A DNA stretch of 64,000 nt from an uncultured Bacteroidales bacterium (lineage in GTDB: Bacteria > Bacteroidota > Bacteroidia > Bacteroidales > Paludibacteraceae): assembly GCA_946616535.1 (NCBI GenBank), contig CAMOJA010000003.1, forward strand, positions 72,797-136,796. The letters run 5' to 3'. Every line of letters begins with the position of its first letter. The stretch's first letter is position 1. Shown piece after piece: positions 59,499 through 64,000 of this stretch. The position numbers and the translations under genes are program-made. The notes beneath the pieces were generated by a model. That model worked only from the letters and a program-made list of their open reading frames with translations. It was not told the DNA's origin and did not search any database.

Positions 59499-60488
59499 AT
59501 GTATAGAAAGATCGCTATATTAGGTTCGGGCTCATGGGCTACTGCGCTGGCGAAGATCGTCATGCAGAACCAACCGGAGCTGAACTGGTTCATCCGCCGT
59601 CAGGAGGTGATCGATGAGTTCATCGCCACGGGCAAGAACCCGAGTTATCTCGGCGCCGCCAGTTTTGACGTGAGCCGCATCCATTTCTCTTCGGATATCA
59701 ACCAGACCGTAGCGCAGTCGGATGTGCTGATTCTCGCGATTCCATCGCCGTATGTGAAACAATCGCTGACGAAGATACGCCGCGACATGACGCATAAAGT
59801 GGTCATCTCTGCGGTCAAAGGTATGATCCCCGACGAGAACGTCATTGTGACGGATTATCTGCATAACCGTTTCCGTATTCCTTTTGACCAACTCGGCGTC
59901 ATCGCCGGTCCGTGTCATGCGGAGGAGATCGCCTTGGAGCGTCTCTCGTACCTCACTATCGGTTGCGAGAACAGGCAGAACGCGGAGTTGTGGTCCAAAC
60001 TCTTCCAGACGCCATACGTCCACACTACCCTCTCCAACGACGTCATTGGCTTGGAGTACAGCTCCGTCATGAAGAATATCTACGCTATCGCAGCCGGCAT
60101 GTGCCAGGCTTTGCACTACGGCGATAACTTCCAGGCCGTGCTGCTGTCCAACGCCATCCAGGAGATCCAGCGTTTTGCGACCGCGATGAGCAATGTGCCG
60201 CGAGACATCACCGCTTCGGGTTATCTGGGCGACGTGCTCGTCACGGGTTATTCGCAGTTCAGCCGTAACCGTCAGTTCGGTCAGATGCTCGGGCTCGGCT
60301 ATTCGGTCAAGGCCGCACAGATGGAGATGGAGATGGTAGCCGAAGGCTACTATGGCACCAAAGCCATACATCAGGCAAACGAGCGGATGCAGGTGGCTCT
60401 GCCGATTGTTGATGCCATGTACGAGATCCTCTACAACCGCCAGAAGGCGAAACCTATCATCAAGTCATTAACTACTAAATTACAATAA
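59499..60488 (+). CDS. gpsA: Glycerol-3-phosphate dehydrogenase [NAD(P)+]
   Basis: 329 residues from MYRKIAILGSGSWATALAKI; a start 9 bp upstream lies in the repeat. GSGSWA nucleotide-binding motif, VVISAVKGM, GVIAGPCHAEEIALER, the catalytic Lys in YSSVMKNIYAIAAGMC. Makes sn-glycerol 3-phosphate for phospholipids. Cotranscribed with lysS and pgi. Confidence 0.95.
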   Translation: MYRKIAILGSGSWATALAKIVMQNQPELNWFIRRQEVIDEFIATGKNPSYLGAASFDVSRIHFSSDINQTVAQSDVLILAIPSPYVKQSLTKIRRDMTHKVVISAVKGMIPDENVIVTDYLHNRFRIPFDQLGVIAGPCHAEEIALERLSYLTIGCENRQNAELWSKLFQTPYVHTTLSNDVIGLEYSSVMKNIYAIAAGMCQALHYGDNFQAVLLSNAIQEIQRFATAMSNVPRDITASGYLGDVLVTGYSQFSRNRQFGQMLGLGYSVKAAQMEMEMVAEGYYGTKAIHQANERMQVALPIVDAMYEILYNRQKAKPIIKSLTTKLQ

Positions 60489-60500
60489 TTTGCTAAAATT

Positions 60501-61844
60501 ATGAAACTGTGTTTGAAGAATGCCGCATGCTTTGTGGATGCAGCGGCTTTGAAGAAATTAGAGTCGCAGACCGAAGCTGCCAACCTCCTTTTGGAGAACG
60601 GTCAGGGCGCAGGAAACGACTACATCGGATGGGTACATCTGCCCTCCTCTATCACGGATGAGTTCCTCGCAGAAGTACAGGCTTCGGCGGACGAGTTGCG
60701 TCGTCGTTGCGAGGTGGTCATCGTTGCCGGTATCGGCGGTTCGTATCTCGGCGCACGCGCTGTGAATGAGGCGCTCGCTTCGGCTTTCGATGCCTTCGTA
60801 GCCAAAGACCGCAAGAACCCCTATGTCGTTTACGCAGGAAATAACATCGGTGAGGACTACCTGGCAGAACTCATGGACTTCCTCGCAGACAAGCAGTTCG
60901 GTATCATCAATATCTCCAAATCCGGTACGACGACAGAGACCGCGTTGGCTTTCCGTCTCTTGAAGACCATGCTCGAGAAACAAGTCGGCAAAGAGGAAGC
61001 GAAACATCGTATCGTAGCCGTTACCGACCGCGCCAAAGGTGCGCTCCGCAGCCTCGCGACCAAAGAGGGTTACAAGACTTTCGTCATCCCTGACAATGTC
61101 GGCGGACGTTTCTCTGTCCTCACGCCGGTAGGCTTGCTGCCGATAGCGGTAGCCGGTGGTGACATCAAAGCGCTCGTCAAAGGTGCGCAGGATATGGAGA
61201 AAGCGACGGACGTCAAAGTGCCGTACGCAGAGAACCCGGCTTGCCAGTATGCCGCTATCCGTAATGCCCTCTATCAGGGTGGAAAGAAGATCGAGATCCT
61301 CGTGAACTTCAACCCCAAACTGCATTATTTCTCCGAGTGGTGGAAACAACTCTACGGCGAGTCCGAGGGTAAGGACCACAAGGCTATCTTCCCTGCTTCT
61401 GTGGACTTCACCACCGATCTGCATTCGATGGGTCAGTGGATCCAGGATGGCGAGCGTACCATCTTCGAGACCGTGATCTCGATTGAGAAAGCCAACAAGA
61501 AAGTGCTCGTTCCGATGGACGAAGAGAACCTCGATGGTCTGAATTTCCTTGCCGGCAAACGGGTCGATGAGGTGAACAAGATGGCAGAACTCGGTACGCA
61601 ACTCGCGCATGTCGATGGCGGTGTACCGAATATCCATATCTCCTTCGAGAAGATTGACGAATACAACATCGGCCAGTTCATCTATTTCTTCGAGCGCGGC
61701 TGCGGTATCTCCGGATACGTGCTGGACGTCAATCCGTTCAACCAACCGGGCGTAGAGGCATACAAGAAGAACATGTTCGCTCTTCTCGACAAACCGGGAT
61801 ACGAAGAAGAAAGCAAAGCTATCAAAGCTCGTCTGGCGAAATAA
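60501..61844 (+). CDS. pgi: Glucose-6-phosphate isomerase
   Basis: 447 residues, short bacterial-type [43 protein letters not shown] (phosphate loop), [32 protein letters not shown] and [14 protein letters not shown] with the catalytic Lys. Interconverts glucose 6-phosphate and fructose 6-phosphate. Its end overlaps the convergent esterase gene by 23 bp. Confidence 0.96.
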   Translation: MKLCLKNAACFVDAAALKKLESQTEAANLLLENGQGAGNDYIGWVHLPSSITDEFLAEVQASADELRRRCEVVIVAGIGGSYLGARAVNEALASAFDAFVAKDRKNPYVVYAGNNIGEDYLAELMDFLADKQFGIINISKSGTTTETALAFRLLKTMLEKQVGKEEAKHRIVAVTDRAKGALRSLATKEGYKTFVIPDNVGGRFSVLTPVGLLPIAVAGGDIKALVKGAQDMEKATDVKVPYAENPACQYAAIRNALYQGGKKIEILVNFNPKLHYFSEWWKQLYGESEGKDHKAIFPASVDFTTDLHSMGQWIQDGERTIFETVISIEKANKKVLVPMDEENLDGLNFLAGKRVDEVNKMAELGTQLAHVDGGVPNIHISFEKIDEYNIGQFIYFFERGCGISGYVLDVNPFNQPGVEAYKKNMFALLDKPGYEEESKAIKARLAK

Positions 61845-62982
61845 GCGCTATTTGCCTCAAGAAATCGGAAAGATAAAGACGCCAGTTGCGCCACGTATGA
61901 CCGCCTGTTGTTTCCTGATAACAATGGGCGGTTTTATTTTTGTCCAGATGCTTGTTGAAACGCTTGGCATTGAGGTGAAACATATCCCCTTTGCCGGTAT
62001 AGACAAATACCATCGCGCTATCGGCAGGCAACTGACTTTTATGCACTACAGGAGAAAACATACCGATTGCTTCGAAATATCCCGGCAGCAAATTGGCGGT
62101 ATTGGCAGCTATGCGTGCCCCATCAGACAGTCCGGCAATATAATGCTTGCCGGAAACAGGATACGCACTATCCACCATTTGTATCAATTCCACCAGTCCC
62201 TTCTCGATGTCATGGTCATGGCAGAGCCGCGGATAACTGAAGATATTATTCCATAGCGTATGATGGCTCGGTCTGTCCTCATGCACACCTACGTTGACAT
62301 CCGGCATGACCAGGATCATCGGCTTGCACAGGCCTTCTGCCACCATATTTTCCAGAATATGAATAGCTCGTCCCCGTTCGCTCCAACTGCCTTCATAGCC
62401 GTTGATTCCATGGATCAAATACAGCACAGGGAAATCTGAGTTCTGACGGTTGAATGCGGCCGGCAAATAGATATTTACCCGCCGACGCAGTTTCTCGTTG
62501 GTGCTATACCATGTCGCGTGGATGAGTTCGCCTTGCTGCAACGGAGCGCGGTATAAGTCAGCTTGCTTGGAACCGCCCACATTGACCACGTTCCACTTAT
62601 GCATTTTTTGCCAAGCGGTATCCGGATTAAGGGGATCCGGTTTACGTTTGCCGTTCACCCGGAAACAATAGGTATAGGTCTCCGGGCTGACAGCACGCGT
62701 TGTGACATGAAAACAGCCATCGCTCTGCAGCCGCATTTTTATCCGGCGTGTATGATCGGTATAGCGGTTGCTGTCCTCGTCCGCGTACAGCAAGTCGCTC
62801 TGTACGCTCACGCGCCGACCCGGACCGCAGTAGCAGAAACTGAGCGTACTGTCCTCATTCACCGTTACCGACGAGTAGTCATCGGATATGCGGATAGTGC
62901 GCGGAGTGCGTGCCTCAACGGGAAGCACGCAAACCAGCAGAAGGATCAGAAGAATGATCATAAGCCAAGCGGATATTGTCAC
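61822..62982 (-). CDS. Secreted esterase, feruloyl/acetyl-xylan type
   Basis: 386 residues. Signal peptide ([14 protein letters not shown]), an N-terminal E-set/CBM48-like sandwich (about 28-145, with [16 protein letters not shown]). An esterase D alpha/beta-hydrolase follows: [17 protein letters not shown], nucleophile in [10 protein letters not shown] (Ser), and His in [13 protein letters not shown]. The elbow reads GLSDG where relatives usually have GLSMG. This layout is seen in plant-polysaccharide esterases. The start overlaps the PCMD gene by 68 bp; Met8 is an alternative start. Confidence 0.87.
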   Translation of the reverse strand: MTISAWLMIILLILLLVCVLPVEARTPRTIRISDDYSSVTVNEDSTLSFCYCGPGRRVSVQSDLLYADEDSNRYTDHTRRIKMRLQSDGCFHVTTRAVSPETYTYCFRVNGKRKPDPLNPDTAWQKMHKWNVVNVGGSKQADLYRAPLQQGELIHATWYSTNEKLRRRVNIYLPAAFNRQNSDFPVLYLIHGINGYEGSWSERGRAIHILENMVAEGLCKPMILVMPDVNVGVHEDRPSHHTLWNNIFSYPRLCHDHDIEKGLVELIQMVDSAYPVSGKHYIAGLSDGARIAANTANLLPGYFEAIGMFSPVVHKSQLPADSAMVFVYTGKGDMFHLNAKRFNKHLDKNKTAHCYQETTGGHTWRNWRLYLSDFLRQIALISPDEL

Positions 62983-63892
62983 ACCACACTATATTCCCCG
63001 GGCAACCGGTAAAAGGCGGCATCGAACCGGATGAGATCTGAATAATCATATGCGTCGGTTGCATCTCCCCGCGGAAACCTACTTCTTCAATATTCACCAT
63101 TTTCCCTTGACTGTTACGGGTCTTGAAACGGTTGTCGGTCAGTTCGTGCCAGGGTTGCTTGCAATCGGATCTGGGTTCACCGTAACACACCTCCACGCGG
63201 TGCCCGTCTACCCAACCCGATGTGCTCTGCTCGATGTACTCCGTTGCTGTACCCACACGATAGGCGTACACATGACCATTCTCTTCCCATCTGTGTTGAA
63301 GCACCAGAACGATTTGTCCTTTATCACGACCTGCTACGTTCTTCACTCTTGTTCCGGCATTCGCATACACGATCTGCCCGTTAGGATTGATCTTCGCTTT
63401 ATAATCCAGCACTAAAGCAGTCGGGCGTTTGGTAAAGGGCACACCCATATCGATTGCCGAGTTGGGGTCTTTGCTGTGCGCCATAGTCACCGGCTCAGCC
63501 AGCACACCCGTATAGAGACTGCCGGTAGCGAGCGCCTTCAGGTCTATCCCCACTGCCGTCACTATCTCCAAATGCGTCTCTAACTTGGCGCACCAACCGT
63601 TGCCACGACGCTCAGGCGTCACGCCTACCGACACTTTGTTCACTCCAAAAGCACGCGCAAAAGCATTGCTGCTGCTCCAGGGGGAACTGCCGCGGTTGTA
63701 TGTCGTGCCATGGATCGTATCCGGCTCTGCAAGCATGTACATGGTCTTGGTCTTACCGCCAATGAGTGCGGATTCTTTGATGTAGCGCACCGTCCAACTC
63801 TCCATGTCGCCAAACGGCAGCACTTCTACCCGCTCCCGCGCTTGCAACGTGAGCGCTACAAACAGAAATATAACTAAAAATCTATTCTTCAT
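62915..63892 (-). CDS. Secreted PCMD-domain protein
   Basis: 325 residues with a signal peptide (MKNRFLVIFLFVALTLQA) and a domain matching the putative carbohydrate-metabolism (PCMD) family: FGDMESWTVRYIKES, NRGSSPWSSSNAFARAFGV, WCAKLETHLEIVT, GVPFTKRPTALVLDYKAKI and [12 protein letters not shown] at the end. Probably binds or processes glycans outside the cytoplasm. Start overlaps the upstream gene by 11 bp. Confidence 0.82.
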   Translation of the reverse strand: MKNRFLVIFLFVALTLQARERVEVLPFGDMESWTVRYIKESALIGGKTKTMYMLAEPDTIHGTTYNRGSSPWSSSNAFARAFGVNKVSVGVTPERRGNGWCAKLETHLEIVTAVGIDLKALATGSLYTGVLAEPVTMAHSKDPNSAIDMGVPFTKRPTALVLDYKAKINPNGQIVYANAGTRVKNVAGRDKGQIVLVLQHRWEENGHVYAYRVGTATEYIEQSTSGWVDGHRVEVCYGEPRSDCKQPWHELTDNRFKTRNSQGKMVNIEEVGFRGEMQPTHMIIQISSGSMPPFTGCPGNIVWCDNIRLAYDHSSDPSAGLRASR

Positions 63893-64000
63893 TTCTCTTT
63901 TCCTGTGCCTTTGCGCAATCGGCTATTTCTTCTTGCAGCATCTCCTCAAACTGCGTTACCGAGTTCTCCAGGGTGTATCGTTTGGCGGACTGATAGTACA
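63882..64000 (-). CDS. C-terminal end of an unidentified gene
   Basis: An open frame enters from the right edge and ends at TAG (63882-63884), overlapping the PCMD gene start by 11 bp. The visible residues are YYQSAKRYTLENSV, TQFEEMLQEEI, ADCAKAQEKRNEE. The pattern (basic-aromatic, then a terminal amphipathic helix) is like glycosyltransferase C-termini, but too little is present to assign. Confidence 0.6.
   Translation of the reverse strand, partial: YYQSAKRYTLENSVTQFEEMLQEEIADCAKAQEKRNEE

Overview
The window comes from a member of the Bacteroidales (phylum Bacteroidota). The evidence is direct: at least fourteen promoters match the Bacteroidota housekeeping consensus, with a TTTG-like -33 box, 19-20 bp, then a TAnnTTTG -7 box. 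There are four TonB-dependent receptors, two of them in tandem. Other typical families are BtuG-like and DUF4465 lipoproteins, a PCMD-domain protein, an EF-G paralogue and a secreted GH13 amylase. Most genes have balanced base composition and behave as ordinary chromosome. No rRNA, CRISPR array, integrase or transposase was seen.

Layout. 1-8.2 kb: the end of an NhaC-type antiporter gene, uvrA, and two overlapping TonB receptor genes. 8.2-17.7 kb: an EF-G2-like factor, a 2-hydroxyacid dehydrogenase, a lipoprotein, pepT, gcvT, and a patatin/TetR/acyl-CoA ligase module ending at a clear terminator. 17.8-27.3 kb (minus strand): nadE, murB, murA, hpt, dsbD, rlmB, an RluA-type synthase and a pectate lyase. 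27.3-28.7 kb: a secreted CarboxypepD_reg-like protein. 28.7-30.0 kb: a gene-poor, repeat-rich stretch with a 137-bp duplicated element, inverted repeats, two promoters and a pseudogene fragment.

30.0-36.3 kb (minus strand): an AT-rich accessory island. It holds a YaaW/UPF0174 protein, an M48 metalloprotease, a large protein with an HNH-like motif and membrane hairpin, a tail-anchored coiled-coil protein, a WYL-domain regulator and two small proteins of unknown function. Two of its promoters carry the same 17-bp palindrome at the same distance from the -7 box, so the genes on either side of the WYL gene look like one regulon. This is the best candidate for an undescribed, possibly defensive, system.

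36.5-40.5 kb: tRNA-Gly(CCC), RNase P RNA, a YihY membrane protein, an amylase and a CWC protein. 40.5-46.5 kb (minus strand): a cobalamin-riboswitch-controlled B12 uptake operon (BtuB, BtuG-like, DUF4465, BtuF-like). 46.5-49.4 kb: DUF1846 and an RluA-family protein from divergent promoters. 49.4-57.7 kb (minus strand): capsule/exopolysaccharide genes (Wzc-like kinase, two Wza-like exporters, WlbA-like dehydrogenase, deacetylase-like protein, GDP-fucose synthase, GDP-mannose dehydratase). 57.8-61.8 kb: lysS, gpsA, pgi. 61.8-64 kb (minus strand): a secreted esterase, a PCMD protein and the end of an unidentified gene.

Two themes cut across the window. First, a short repeat built on CTGACAGA units is embedded in frame in at least five unrelated coding sequences, in both orientations, much like the Rickettsia palindromic elements. 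Second, several small tandem duplications sit at gene starts or in an N-terminal coding region (uvrA, patatin, btuF), where copy-number change could alter expression.
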